The notes below the pieces were generated by a model. The model was given only the letters and a program-made list of their open reading frames with translations, did no database searches and was not told where the DNA came from. Position numbers and translations under genes: made by a program. From Fodinibius salinus (GTDB lineage Bacteria; Bacteroidota; Rhodothermia; Balneolales; Balneolaceae), in NCBI RefSeq assembly GCF_008124865.1, contig NZ_VNHY01000001.1, positions 558,001 through 622,000 on the forward strand: 64,000 nt of DNA, in the 5' to 3' direction. Below, piece by piece: positions 35,326 to 44,448 of the stretch (its first letter is position 1; each line of letters starts with the position of its first letter).

Positions 35326-36420
35326 TTATACATTAAATCGGAAGAGCATCACATCACCATCTTGCACTACATAGTCTTTCCCCTCTTGACGCATTTCCCC
35401 GGCATTTTTGACTGCTTTTTCTGATCCCAACTCTTCATAGGTTTCAAAACTTACCGTCTCAGCGCGTATAAAACCGTGCTCAAAATCGCTATGTATGACT
35501 CCTGCTGCCTCGGGAGCCTTTGCGCCTCTACGAACCGTCCATGCCCGAGTCTCCTTTGGGCCAGTAGTAAAATAAGTAATAAGCCCCAGCTCTTTATATG
35601 CCGCCCTGATAAGTCTCTGCAGGCCGCCACTTTCAACATCCATTTCTTCCAAAAAGGCTTGTTTTTCCTCTTCTTCCAGTTCCGCAATTTCTTCTTCAAT
35701 TTTGGCGCAAAAGGTAACTACTTCGTCATCAAAACGGTCGGCAATTTGCTGAACCTCCTCCACCCATTCATTACCCGAATTAATATCGTCTTCTGAAACA
35801 TTGCATGCATACAGCACGGGTTTGTCAGACAATAGAAAAAGCTCACGATATGCTTTTTGTTCTTCTTCATCCGCATCAAAAGTACGGGCGGCGTTACCAT
35901 TTGCGAGATGTTCCTGCAGCTGTTCTACAATTTCCAGCTTTTTAAGTGTCTCTTTTTCTCCACTTTTTGCTTCTTTTTGAAGGCTTTCGAGTCTTTTCTC
36001 AACGGATTCAAGGTCCTTCAGGATTAGTTCATCTTCAATAATGTGAACATCTCGGGTAGGGTTTACGTCCCCTTCCACATGTACTACATTTTCATCATCA
36101 AAGCAGCGTACTACGTGGACAATCAGATCAACTTCACGAATGTGTGACAAGAAAGCATTGCCCTTTCCTTTACCTTCGGAGGCTCCCTTTACCAGTCCGG
36201 CGATATCAACAAATTCTACACTTGTAGGAATTTTTTCATCAGAACCCACAATGTCATACAAACGGTCGAGCCGTTCATCAGGTACGGGTACGACTCCAAT
36301 ATTGGGATCGATAGTACAAAAAGGGAAATTCGCAGAATCAGCGCCTGCATCACTAAGTGCATTAAATAAAGTGGACTTACCAACATTAGGAAGTCCTACA
36401 ATTCCACAACGTAAACTCAT
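35326..36420 (-). CDS. ychF: Redox-regulated ATPase/GTPase YchF
   Basis: A 364-residue Obg-related P-loop NTPase (OLA1/YchF). The N-terminal G domain has GLPNVGKSTLFNAL, the DIAGLVKGASEGKGKGNAFL switch region and NVSEDD, interrupted by a coiled-coil insertion (about residues 130-200). The C-terminal TGS domain is typical: TYFTTGPKETRAWTVRRGAKAPEAAGVIHSDFEHGFIRAE. It associates with ribosomes and is linked to stress responses. The ATG at 36420 is standard. The phosphatase gene is 36 bp upstream. Confidence 0.96.
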   Translation of the reverse strand: MSLRCGIVGLPNVGKSTLFNALSDAGADSANFPFCTIDPNIGVVPVPDERLDRLYDIVGSDEKIPTSVEFVDIAGLVKGASEGKGKGNAFLSHIREVDLIVHVVRCFDDENVVHVEGDVNPTRDVHIIEDELILKDLESVEKRLESLQKEAKSGEKETLKKLEIVEQLQEHLANGNAARTFDADEEEQKAYRELFLLSDKPVLYACNVSEDDINSGNEWVEEVQQIADRFDDEVVTFCAKIEEEIAELEEEEKQAFLEEMDVESGGLQRLIRAAYKELGLITYFTTGPKETRAWTVRRGAKAPEAAGVIHSDFEHGFIRAETVSFETYEELGSEKAVKNAGEMRQEGKDYVVQDGDVMLFRFNV

Positions 36421-36456
36421 GTATTACAAATAATTAAAAATGTTAAAAAATCTGTT

Positions 36457-37125
36457 TTATTGGTCTAGGCACACCTGATCTATAAACTCCACTTCGGGAA
36501 GCTTTACGGCAGTTAATTTCCCATAACCCATTCGATCATACACACAACCGGTATCTATACCGATCATATTATCTCGAACCAGCGGATGCGGCCTGGGCGT
36601 ATGTCCAAAGACTACCGTTTTTTCCCAAGGGTTTTCAATAGCATTCAAATGTGAACGTTCCCAGAGAAATTCCTTCATTTCTTTGGGATCTTGAAGGCTT
36701 TCGGAAATAGTTTTTGCGGGTGAAAGTCCGGCGTGTACAAAAAAGTAATCATCAGTATTGTAGTACATCTCCGTTTCTTCATAAAAGCGATAATGCTGAT
36801 CAGGAAGAGGCTTAATAGTCTCTTGAATTCCATACGAATCAAGTGTAGTGCGGCCGCCATTCATCATCCATAGCGACCTTTTATCTTTTTCATAGGCATC
36901 CAGCAACATTTGCTCATGATTACCTCTCAGGAACACACAGTTAGCCTGTTCTTGAAAATCAAGAAGCAAGTCTATCACCTTCTTGGAATCGGGTCCACGA
37001 TCAATATAATCCCCGATAAAAATGATTTGACGATCTTCATAAGGAGCTAACTTCTCCAATAACGATTTAACGGACTTATAACAACCGTGGATGTCACCAA
37101 TGGCTATAAATTTTTGTTTACTCAC
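36457..37125 (-). CDS. PPP-family serine/threonine phosphatase (metallophosphoesterase)
   Basis: A 222-residue phosphatase like bacterial PrpA/PrpB or diadenosine tetraphosphatases. The metal motifs are GDIHGC (about residues 8-13), GDYIDRGPDS (about 36-45) and LRGNHEQML, with FVHAGLSP and FGHTPRPHP supplying further His ligands. All active residues are present. It is likely a cytoplasmic protein phosphatase, although small-molecule substrates are possible. It lies between nusB and ychF on the minus strand, 18 bp after nusB. Confidence 0.9.
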   Translation of the reverse strand: MSKQKFIAIGDIHGCYKSVKSLLEKLAPYEDRQIIFIGDYIDRGPDSKKVIDLLLDFQEQANCVFLRGNHEQMLLDAYEKDKRSLWMMNGGRTTLDSYGIQETIKPLPDQHYRFYEETEMYYNTDDYFFVHAGLSPAKTISESLQDPKEMKEFLWERSHLNAIENPWEKTVVFGHTPRPHPLVRDNMIGIDTGCVYDRMGYGKLTAVKLPEVEFIDQVCLDQ

Positions 37126-37143
37126 TTGTTTATTTAACTATAG

Positions 37144-37608
37144 CTATTTATTGAGAGAAGTTTCTATGAGGCCGCGTCCTTTCTTAACGATTCGCCCATC
37201 TTCATTTAATTGCTTAAGAGCAGAATCTAAAATTCCATTCACAAAGTTACTTGATTTCTTTGTGGAATACTTTTTTGCTAGTTCAATGGCCTCATTCATT
37301 GATACCTTAGTAGGAATTTGTTCAAAAAAGAGAAATTCGGTAATGGCCATTCGTATTACCTGCCGATCTATGGCATTTAAACGCTCAATACGCCAATTAT
37401 TGATATGAGATTTTATTATCTCATCCACATCAGGTTTGTTATTCACGGCCTTAAGAAACAGTCGTTCAGCGAACTTAAAGGTTTTCTTATCGTCCGTAAT
37501 TCTAGGTTTGATAACCGATTGTATAATATTTTTCCACTTTCCATTGCCGAATTCGTCGGCATAAAGAGCTTGCAATACTGCTTCCCTTGCCTGTCTGCGC
37601 TGAGCCAT
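37144..37608 (-). CDS. nusB: Transcription antitermination factor NusB
   Basis: A 154-residue all-helical NusB, which with NusE (S10) binds boxA RNA in rRNA transcription. Characteristic are RRQAREAVLQALYADEF at the N-terminus, HINNWRIERLNAIDRQVIRMAITEFLF and the C-terminal EAIELAKKYSTKKSSNFVNGILDS. Length and start are normal. It heads a minus-strand run that continues with the phosphatase and ychF. Confidence 0.94.
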   Translation of the reverse strand: MAQRRQAREAVLQALYADEFGNGKWKNIIQSVIKPRITDDKKTFKFAERLFLKAVNNKPDVDEIIKSHINNWRIERLNAIDRQVIRMAITEFLFFEQIPTKVSMNEAIELAKKYSTKKSSNFVNGILDSALKQLNEDGRIVKKGRGLIETSLNK

Positions 37609-37781
37609 TGGTAATTTTCTTTTACTTTTAAGTCTTTAAAAATACAAAACCTCCCCAAGAGCTGAAAGTATTAAGGGAGTGATTTACAAAACTCTCTTAC
37701 TTATTCAGTAACAAAGAATATTAAAATATTTAGTTGCGATATAGGCATAAAGATGGCTATATTTGCCAACCGAAAGCAATA

Positions 37782-37799
37782 CCCCAATTGCTAATTGGG
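37782..37799 (+). other. Inverted repeat overlapping the tRNA 5' end
   Basis: CCCAATT (37783-37789) and AATTGGG (37793-37799) can form a 7-bp stem with a 3-base loop. The right arm uses the first three bases of the mature tRNA, so in the precursor it could compete with the acceptor stem until RNase P cuts. Confidence 0.4.
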
Positions 37800-37871
37800 T
37801 GCTTAGCTCAGCTGGTTTAGAGCGCATGCCCGACACGCATGAGGTCGCTGGTTCGAATCCAGCAGCACCCA
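37797..37871 (+). tRNA. tRNA-Val(GAC)
   Basis: A complete cloverleaf of 75 nt. Acceptor arms GGGTGCT and AGCACCC pair fully; the D stem is GCTC/GAGC; the anticodon stem is CATGC/GCATG; the T stem is GCTGG/CCAGC with loop TTCGAAT. The anticodon loop is CCGACAC, giving anticodon GAC (37832-37834) for Val codons GUC and GUU. Position 33, nearly always U, reads C here. CCA is not encoded. It stands alone between nusB and the porin gene, on the + strand. Confidence 0.92.
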
Positions 37872-37899
37872 CTCCCCTTTCTTCTCTACATCAGATGTG

Positions 37900-38937
37900 C
37901 TAAAACTCAAAGAAGAATGTTAGCCGAGGAACTAGATCAGTTTCTGAGGATAACCCGGAGGCATCTTCATTATAGACAATAGTCTCTAAATTGGGCATCA
38001 GATGTACTTGCTCATTAAGAGAAAAGTCGAATCCACCAATTATTATTGTAGGTTCTCCTCTTTCAGCAAATGGAATGTAAGAATTACTGCTACCCCCTAT
38101 GTACCGGCCAAAAAGGTGATCTGCCCGCAAATATCCTTTTATATTTTCCTCAAGACGAAAATGGCTAAACAGCGATACTAGATCGACTGTTGTTTCACTT
38201 ATATTGTCCAAAGGTTCAAGGTCTTGTACAGCTGCAAGAGCACCAATGGTAAATGGTTCTGAGCGGTACCCGGCAAATAGTTGGCTTGTATATGAATCTA
38301 ATCCGTTTGTTCGGTTATTCCAGTCGGCATAGCCTTCAACTACAATGTGGTCGTTAATATAATAACCGACGGACAGCATCAGCTTTTTGCCCTTATCAAT
38401 ATCGGGCTTGTTACTGTTGCCATTTCCTGCAAAAAAATGATACTTAATCTTTTTTGAATCACCGATTCTACCTGTAAAAGAAACACCGAAATCACGAGAG
38501 TTTCCAAAGTCAAACAAATCCAACGGTGATTTTTCAATTGACCGATAGCCCCATACATCTTCAACCAGTCCCCATGTAGGTGTTGAGGAAATACCACCCA
38601 GTATAGCATGGTCCTCCCCCTGCCATTTTAAATAAGCATCTTTTACAGTGGGTTCCATCTCTATATCAGACTGGAAATCCCCGGAAGAACTCATTTCCAG
38701 CCGGACCCGACTCGAAAATGATTCACCCAGCTGATGTTCATAGGTCAAATAGATACGACGAAACCAAAACCCGTTTTTATTCTGAATATTACTGTCATTA
38801 TTCTTCGCCATCCAATAGTAATCTCCAAAGACAGTACCGCTGAGGGTTCCATTTTGCCCTAAAGACTCTTGAGCATGGGATGTGAGTGTACAACAAATAC
38901 ATAGCAATGCTGTACATAATAAACCAATGTGTTTCAT
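37900..38937 (-). CDS. Outer-membrane porin, phosphate-selective type likely
   Basis: A 345-residue exported beta-barrel. A signal peptide (LLCTALLCICCTLTSHAQ) precedes alternating amphipathic strands with many aromatic girdle residues, for example FWFRRIYLTYEHQLGESFSSRVRLEMS, and the chain ends in Phe (FFFEF), the barrel assembly signal. It lies just downstream of phoU in the same direction as the pst genes, so a role as outer-membrane phosphate or anion channel, as for OprO/OprP-type porins, is inferred from context. The gap to phoU is 96 bp, so separate expression is possible. Confidence 0.75.
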   Translation of the reverse strand: MKHIGLLCTALLCICCTLTSHAQESLGQNGTLSGTVFGDYYWMAKNNDSNIQNKNGFWFRRIYLTYEHQLGESFSSRVRLEMSSSGDFQSDIEMEPTVKDAYLKWQGEDHAILGGISSTPTWGLVEDVWGYRSIEKSPLDLFDFGNSRDFGVSFTGRIGDSKKIKYHFFAGNGNSNKPDIDKGKKLMLSVGYYINDHIVVEGYADWNNRTNGLDSYTSQLFAGYRSEPFTIGALAAVQDLEPLDNISETTVDLVSLFSHFRLEENIKGYLRADHLFGRYIGGSSNSYIPFAERGEPTIIIGGFDFSLNEQVHLMPNLETIVYNEDASGLSSETDLVPRLTFFFEF

Positions 38938-39033
38938 ACCAATAAATGTGTTATGTGCTGATCATTAGTTAAAAATGCCGGCCATTGACAGCGGTTTGGT
39001 TTTTGCCAAACATGTGCAATCTATGGTGCTAAA

Positions 39034-39735
39034 CTACTCCTCTTCTTCACCAGAATCTGAATTATTTTTTGACTTCATCTTCTGATGTTTTAGCACCTTT
39101 GCTTCGATATAAAAAATAAGTTCTTCGGCAATATTCTTCGTGAGATCCCCAACCCGTTCTAACTTACGGATAATTGAAAACAGGTAAAGGTAGTTCTTTG
39201 TCTCTTTTACATCCTTCTTGATCAATTCCGAGGTAACCTCTGAGACTTCTCGGTTTATTTCATTTAGGGTACGGTCAAGTTTGAACACCCGGCGTGCCAG
39301 CTCAGTATCTTCGGTAATAAACGCATTAAAAGCATTGGTCATCATTTGGACAGATGTTTTGTACATTTCCTCCAAACGCATTGTCTCAACGGTTTTCTCA
39401 TCGATACTGCCCCCAAAATCAATGATGTATTTTGCGATACTGTTTGCATGATCCCCTACTCGTTCAAGATCAGAGTTAATTTTAAAGGCAGCCATCACAA
39501 ACCGCAGGTCAACGGCTACAGGGTTATGCAAGGCCAACAGATTTTCACAGTCGCGATCGATAGTGAGTTCCAGACTGTCAACCCGCTTTTCGTTGGCCAT
39601 AATCTCGTGGGCCAGTTCCTCGTCAAAATTATCAAGTGCTTTCTTTCCTTTTTCAAGCTGATTTTTAACCAAAAACATCAGTTCCAGGATGTTATCTTTT
39701 AACAGCTTAATTTCGGTATCTAGGTGTTGTGACAT
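39034..39735 (-). CDS. phoU: Phosphate signalling protein PhoU
   Basis: A 233-residue PhoU with two three-helix bundle repeats. Metal-site style motifs appear as DLRFVMAAFKINSDLERVGDHANSIAK in the first repeat and LFSIIRKLERVGDLTKNIAEELIFY in the second. It restrains Pst transport and the PhoR kinase under phosphate excess. The C-terminal tail is Lys- and Glu-rich. It lies 34 bp downstream of pstB, matching the usual gene order pstSCAB-phoU. Confidence 0.95.
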   Translation of the reverse strand: MSQHLDTEIKLLKDNILELMFLVKNQLEKGKKALDNFDEELAHEIMANEKRVDSLELTIDRDCENLLALHNPVAVDLRFVMAAFKINSDLERVGDHANSIAKYIIDFGGSIDEKTVETMRLEEMYKTSVQMMTNAFNAFITEDTELARRVFKLDRTLNEINREVSEVTSELIKKDVKETKNYLYLFSIIRKLERVGDLTKNIAEELIFYIEAKVLKHQKMKSKNNSDSGEEEE

Positions 39736-39769
39736 TGGTATTCAGTTTTAATGTAGTTTGCAGCTCCTT

Positions 39770-40594
39770 TTAGCCAAACCGCCCTGTAATGTAATTTTGT
39801 GTGCGGTCTTTTTCAGGATTAGTAAAAATTTTCTGTGTGTCACCGTACTCAATAAGCGATCCCATGTATAAAAAGGCGGTATTATCACTTACCCGCCCGG
39901 CCTGCTGCATATTATGCGTAACGATGACAATTGTATAATCTGATTTAAGCTCATGAACCAAATCCTCAATTTTACCCGATGAAATGGGATCGAGTGCCGA
40001 GGTAGGCTCATCCATAAGTAATACTGATGGCTTTACTGCCAAAGCGCGAGCTATACATAGCCGTTGCTGTTGCCCTCCGGAAAGGGCTGTTGCCTGTTTA
40101 TCCAAGTTGTCTTTAATCTCTTCAAATAAGGTAGCTTGCTTTAACGATTCAACAACACGCTCTTCGATATAATCTTCATCGCTTATACCTTGAATACGAA
40201 GTCCGTAGGCAACATTTTCATAAATGGATTTTGGAAACGGATTAGGTTTTTGAAATACCATTCCAACTGTTTTGCGAAGCTCTTCAACCTTTATAGATGG
40301 ATCATAAATATCTTTGCCCTCCATATAGATATCTCCATTCATACTAAATCCATCAATGTAATCATTCATCCGGTTAAAAAGGCGCAAAAAAGTTGATTTT
40401 CCGCAACCGGATGGACCAATAAAAGCCGTAATCGAGTTGCCTACAATATTTAGGCTGACATTTTTTATGGCTTGGAAATCATCGTAAAATACATCAATAT
40501 TTTCTGCCCGGAGCTTATATTCCTGATCATCAGAATGCAGCTTAGGCTTTGTTTCCACATTCGTCGCTTTAGGACTCTGTGACTCTGCTTCCAT
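39770..40594 (-). CDS. pstB: Phosphate ABC transporter ATP-binding protein
   Basis: A 274-residue ABC ATPase energising phosphate uptake. Walker A is GPSGCGKST, the signature is [17 protein letters not shown], and Walker B is [13 protein letters not shown], with [12 protein letters not shown] as the H loop. [24 protein letters not shown] and [12 protein letters not shown] are PstB-specific. A charged N-terminal extension of about 20 residues is present. It is encoded 31 bp after pstA. Confidence 0.97.
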   Translation of the reverse strand: MEAESQSPKATNVETKPKLHSDDQEYKLRAENIDVFYDDFQAIKNVSLNIVGNSITAFIGPSGCGKSTFLRLFNRMNDYIDGFSMNGDIYMEGKDIYDPSIKVEELRKTVGMVFQKPNPFPKSIYENVAYGLRIQGISDEDYIEERVVESLKQATLFEEIKDNLDKQATALSGGQQQRLCIARALAVKPSVLLMDEPTSALDPISSGKIEDLVHELKSDYTIVIVTHNMQQAGRVSDNTAFLYMGSLIEYGDTQKIFTNPEKDRTQNYITGRFG

Positions 40595-40625
40595 GGTTTT
40601 TATTACCTAGTTATTGAAAATAAAA

Positions 40626-41483
40626 TTACCAATTCATTTTGCTTTGCCAGCGATTGCGCAAATAAACTGCAATGCCATTCATGGCAAATGTAATTACTAA
40701 TAGTACAATAATTGCTGCTGCAGCATTAATAACAAACTCATGCTGGGGACGTGTAACCCAGTTAAATATTTGGATGGGGAGCACTGTAAATTCATCCAGT
40801 GGTCCCTGCGGAGCGAATGGTACATATGCAAGCGCCCCTACAACAATAAGCGGTGCCGTCTCTCCTACTGCTCGAGACAAAGCCAATATAACACCTGTAA
40901 GTATTCCACCAAACGAAGCCGGTAATATCTGGTTCCATATTGTTTGCCATTTTGTGGCTCCCAATGCATTAGATGCATCACGAATAGAACTGGGAACCGC
41001 GCGGATGGACTCTCGTGTAGAAACAATAATAATTGGTAGAATTAATAGTGCGAGGGTCAGTGATCCCGCTAATATACTGTTTCCCATTTTCATGATGCGC
41101 ACAAATGCCTCAAGCCCCAACAATCCATAAATTACAGATGGCACTCCGGCCAGGTTTGCAATGTTGATCTCTAAAAAACTATTCAACCACGTATCTTTCC
41201 CATATTCCTCAAGATAGATACCGGCACCCACGCCAAGCGGAAAAGAAATAAGAGTTGTCAAGCCCAACACCCAGAGCGTGCCAATCCAGGCAGTATAAAT
41301 ACCAGATTGATCAGCAAAGCGAGACGGAAGAGCCATCAAAAAATCCCATCCCAATCGATTTATTCCCTGGTAAAGAATAAATCCGATAAAAATAGCTAAA
41401 ATTAATACACAGGCAATGGTTGTACCCATCCCTATATACCGAAATGCTTTGTCTTTTAGCCTGCTTGATTCGGTACTATTCAT
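40626..41483 (-). CDS. pstA: Phosphate ABC transporter permease PstA
   Basis: A 285-residue inner-membrane permease with six helices. The binding-protein-dependent permease motif is in SIRDASNALGATKWQTIWNQILPASFGGILTGVILA, where it contacts PstB, and GVGAGIYLEEYGKD is typical for PstA. It overlaps pstC by 8 bp, so translation is coupled. The N-terminal cytoplasmic leader is short. Together with PstC it forms the channel. Confidence 0.95.
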   Translation of the reverse strand: MNSTESSRLKDKAFRYIGMGTTIACVLILAIFIGFILYQGINRLGWDFLMALPSRFADQSGIYTAWIGTLWVLGLTTLISFPLGVGAGIYLEEYGKDTWLNSFLEINIANLAGVPSVIYGLLGLEAFVRIMKMGNSILAGSLTLALLILPIIIVSTRESIRAVPSSIRDASNALGATKWQTIWNQILPASFGGILTGVILALSRAVGETAPLIVVGALAYVPFAPQGPLDEFTVLPIQIFNWVTRPQHEFVINAAAAIIVLLVITFAMNGIAVYLRNRWQSKMNW

Positions 41484-42351
41484 ATTTTTGCTGATACCTT
41501 GATTTAATCCAATAGCTGATGTTATTCAGTATAAAAGTAAAAACAAACAGGGTTATACCTGCTGCAAAAATTGTTTGATAAGCAGTGGATCCATGCGGCA
41601 CATCTCCCATACTTATCTGTACAATATAGGCCGTAATCGTTTCTATAGGTACAGTAGGATCGAGCGTAAAGCGAGGCTGATGTCCGGCCGCAATAGCCAC
41701 AATCATTGTTTCGCCCACTGCCCGCGAAATTGCTAAAATTGCTGACACGATAATCCCCGAAGAAGCAGCCGGAACCATTACCCGAAAAGCCGTCTGGAAT
41801 TTTGTAGATCCCATGCCAAACGACGCCTGTCGGAGTGAGTCGGGAACAGAACTCAATGCATCTTCACTAAGCGAAGAAACAAACGGAATAATCATTATTC
41901 CCATTACAATTCCCGGCGAAAGAGCATTGAAGCCAGATAGACCAGGGATAAAAGTTTTTAGAAAAGGCGTCACAATCATCAGAGCAAAGAAACCATAGAC
42001 TACCGTTGGCACAACAGCTAAAATTTCAAGTAGTGGCTTTAAAACCTTGCGAACCGATTCGCGCGCATATTCATTAAGATATACGGCGATGATTAATCCT
42101 ATCGGCAAAGCCACGGCAATGGCGATCATCGTTGTTAAGGCAGTTCCGGCCAACAATGGCAAAATGCCATAGCTTTTTTGGGTAAAAAGTGGTGTCCACT
42201 CGGTAGACGTAAGAAACTCAATAATGGAAACTTCCTGAAAGAAGCTGACAGCCTCAATGGTTAATATCAAAATAATACCGACGGTCGTAAGCACGGTAAT
42301 AAGTGCACAGGCCGCCAGTATCTTTTCAATAATTTTTTCTTTTACCTTCAT
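41476..42351 (-). CDS. pstC: Phosphate ABC transporter permease PstC
   Basis: A 291-residue inner-membrane permease. Characteristic are the first periplasmic segment FLTSTEWTPLFTQKSYGILPLLAGT, LIIAVYLNEYARESVRKVLKPLLE, and the coupling motif SVPDSLRQASFGMGSTKFQTAFRVMVPAASSGI, with the family's AISRAVGETMIV stretch. It follows pstS by 55 bp, with a stem-loop between them that probably reduces read-through to the permease genes. Confidence 0.95.
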   Translation of the reverse strand: MKVKEKIIEKILAACALITVLTTVGIILILTIEAVSFFQEVSIIEFLTSTEWTPLFTQKSYGILPLLAGTALTTMIAIAVALPIGLIIAVYLNEYARESVRKVLKPLLEILAVVPTVVYGFFALMIVTPFLKTFIPGLSGFNALSPGIVMGIMIIPFVSSLSEDALSSVPDSLRQASFGMGSTKFQTAFRVMVPAASSGIIVSAILAISRAVGETMIVAIAAGHQPRFTLDPTVPIETITAYIVQISMGDVPHGSTAYQTIFAAGITLFVFTFILNNISYWIKSRYQQKYE

Positions 42352-42372
42352 AAGTGCTGCTTAAAGTAAAAA

Positions 42373-42399
42373 TACTGCTGCCAATTTATGACAGCAGTA
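42373..42399 (-). terminator. Attenuator-like hairpin between pstS and pstC
   Basis: TACTGCTG (42373-42380) pairs exactly with CAGCAGTA (42392-42399) around an 11-base loop, and on the minus strand is followed by TATTTTTAC. It lies after the pstS stop and before the pstC start, so it can end or stabilise a pstS-only transcript and give excess binding protein. Confidence 0.7.
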
Positions 42400-42406
42400 A
42401 CAATTA

Positions 42407-43360
42407 TTATTCGGCTGTAGTAGTATCAGATTGAGAATAGAAAGCTTTGAATTTTTCTTTTTGTGCCTGGTAAGCAGAATCAGGCATGGGGACATAACCA
42501 ATCTGCTTTGCAAGCTTGCCGGCATTGCTAAGATAAAAGTTTACAAAATCTTGTACTGGTTTACGCTTTGCGGCTTCTTTGTTTACATAAATAAACAAAG
42601 GACGAGACAACGGAGAGTAGGTATCGTTGGATACCGTTTTCATACTGGGTTTTACCTTTTTGCCGTTCTCATTTTCAATAGGTACAAGTTTGAGCTTATC
42701 CATATTTTCTTCATAGAATGCGAGCCCAAAGAAACCTAATGCACTTTGATCAGTACTTACTCCCTGTACAAGTACGTTATCATCCTCACTAGCGGTAAAA
42801 TCTCCTCGACTAGATCCGCTCTCACCCACAATGGCCTCAGTAAAATAATCATAAGTACCAGATGCTACACCGGGACCAAACAAATGTAGTTCTTTATCAG
42901 GCCACTCTTCTCTAACGTCACTCCAATGGGTGACTTTCCCCTGTGAAGAAGGACGCCATATTTTTTTCAGTTCCTCGACTGTCAGATAATCAACCCAATC
43001 ATTTTCAGGATTAGCAACAACGGCCAACCCATCAAAAGCAACGGAAAGCCTAACGTAATCAATACCGTTTTCTTTGGCTGTTTCAGTTTCACTGGCACTT
43101 ATTGCTCTTGATGCATCATTAATATCTGTTTCGCCCCGCAAGAATTTTTTAAATCCACCACCGGTCCCTGAAAATCCAACGGTTACTCGTGTGTTGGGAG
43201 CTTCACTACGATATTCTTCGGCAACGGCTTCCGTTATCGGATAAACCGTGCTGGACCCATCAATTTTAATCTCTTTAGAAGGTCCTGATGGACCACAAGA
43301 AGTGAATAAAAATCCACTGAGAATCAATAAAAACGCAAAGGCTTTGTTTATTATATTCAT
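42407..43360 (-). CDS. pstS: Phosphate-binding lipoprotein PstS
   Basis: About 317 residues; the high-affinity phosphate receptor for the Pst transporter. The signal ends in a lipobox (GFLFTSC), so it is lipid-anchored. The phosphate site is visible in [36 protein letters not shown] and [29 protein letters not shown]. The ATG at 43360 gives the correct signal; a further upstream start would add a charged leader. It heads the operon pstS-pstC-pstA-pstB-phoU. Confidence 0.95.
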   Translation of the reverse strand: MNIINKAFAFLLILSGFLFTSCGPSGPSKEIKIDGSSTVYPITEAVAEEYRSEAPNTRVTVGFSGTGGGFKKFLRGETDINDASRAISASETETAKENGIDYVRLSVAFDGLAVVANPENDWVDYLTVEELKKIWRPSSQGKVTHWSDVREEWPDKELHLFGPGVASGTYDYFTEAIVGESGSSRGDFTASEDDNVLVQGVSTDQSALGFFGLAFYEENMDKLKLVPIENENGKKVKPSMKTVSNDTYSPLSRPLFIYVNKEAAKRKPVQDFVNFYLSNAGKLAKQIGYVPMPDSAYQAQKEKFKAFYSQSDTTTAE

Positions 43361-43661
43361 TAATCTATTGGTTATGAATTGTGAGTATTGATGCACTGAT
43401 TTTTAAGCAAATAAAGTAGCTGAAAAAATGCAGACTTTTGTTAACTCTATATTAAGATTTTCTACAGTGATCTGTTGGAATCGATATTTCCAGCCTCTGA
43501 TGAGGTACATCAACTATTGGAAAAGATATTCTTGTGCGCCGAATGATCCCATATCCCACAGTTGCTACTTGGTGTTTGTTCGTTTTGACTGTACCTTGCC
43601 TAATACTCCGAGCACTAATTGATCTGGCAATAAAAAATATTGGATTTACTTTTTCAAACCC
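43361..43661. promoter_or_regulatory. Divergent promoter region of pstS and the NYN gene
   Basis: About 300 bp with no convincing gene. It must contain the promoter of the pst operon (minus) and of the NYN/OST-HTH gene (plus). Two TTAA(C/G) pentamers, at 43441-43445 and 43452-43456, are repeated with an 11-base period, like the spacing of Pho boxes, but the sequence match is poor, so an operator is only a guess. Confidence 0.4.
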
Positions 43662-44402
43662 ATGGATACAAATAAAACACAAAAGTTAGCAGTTCTCATT
43701 GATGCGGATAATGCCCAACCGGCTATTGTTGAAGGACTGTTGGCAGAAATTGCAAAATACGGTACCGCTAATGTAAAACGTATCTACGGCGACTGGACAT
43801 CCACAAAACTGCGTGGATGGAAAGAACACCTACTACAGCATTCCATACAGCCTATTCAACAATTCGGGTACACCACTGGTAAAAACGCTACCGACAGCGC
43901 TATGATTATTGATGCTATGGATCTGCTTTATACTCACAATTTTGACGGCTTTTGCCTGGTTTCGAGCGACAGTGATTTCACAAAGCTGGCTGCTCGCATT
44001 CGCGAATCGGGACTTATCGTCTATGGATTTGGGGAACAAAAAACTCCAGATCCATTTGTAGCAGCTTGTGATAAATTTATCTACACAGAGGTATTGCGCA
44101 GTGAAGAAGCGTCCGTTGACGAGTCTTTTAATCGTATGAGCACCAATGAATTAAAACAGGATACCAAGCTGGTAAAACTCGTTCGCAATGCTATTGAAGC
44201 TTCTTCTGATGAAAGCGGATGGGCTCACCTGGGACAAGTAGGCAGTTATATTGCTAAACAATCCCCGGAATTTGATCCTCGGAATTACGGCTATAAGAAA
44301 CTGGGAGAACTCGTTGATGCAATACAACTTTTCGAAATTGAAGAACGCTCTACCGGAGAAGGACAATCGAAGGCTATTTACGTTAAAGACGGACGTAAAT
44401 AG
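43662..44402 (+). CDS. NYN domain nuclease with OST-HTH domain
   Basis: A 246-residue cytoplasmic protein. The N-terminal NYN (LabA/PIN-like) domain has the acidic residues KLAVLIDADNAQPAIVEGLL, ATDSAMIIDAMDLLYT and CLVSSDSDFTKLAARIRE, which form a metal-dependent RNase site. The C-terminal part (about residues 165-240) is an OST-HTH/LOTUS-like winged helix (TKLVKLVRNAIEASSDESGWAHLGQVGSYI), which binds RNA or G-quadruplex RNA. It is probably an RNA-processing or RNA-decay enzyme. It stands alone, divergent from pstS. Confidence 0.88.
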   Translation: MDTNKTQKLAVLIDADNAQPAIVEGLLAEIAKYGTANVKRIYGDWTSTKLRGWKEHLLQHSIQPIQQFGYTTGKNATDSAMIIDAMDLLYTHNFDGFCLVSSDSDFTKLAARIRESGLIVYGFGEQKTPDPFVAACDKFIYTEVLRSEEASVDESFNRMSTNELKQDTKLVKLVRNAIEASSDESGWAHLGQVGSYIAKQSPEFDPRNYGYKKLGELVDAIQLFEIEERSTGEGQSKAIYVKDGRK

Positions 44403-44448
44403 CTTTAAATATCAAACAACCACTCCCCGATCAACTTCGGTGCCCAAT

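Noticed and set aside
43441-43456. Pho box upstream of pstS
   Set aside because: Only the 11-base period fits; the bases do not match a known PhoB or PhoP box well enough.
43428-43682. Two overlapping small open frames in the pstS-NYN gap
   Set aside because: They overlap each other on opposite strands, look compositionally random and leave no room for the two promoters.
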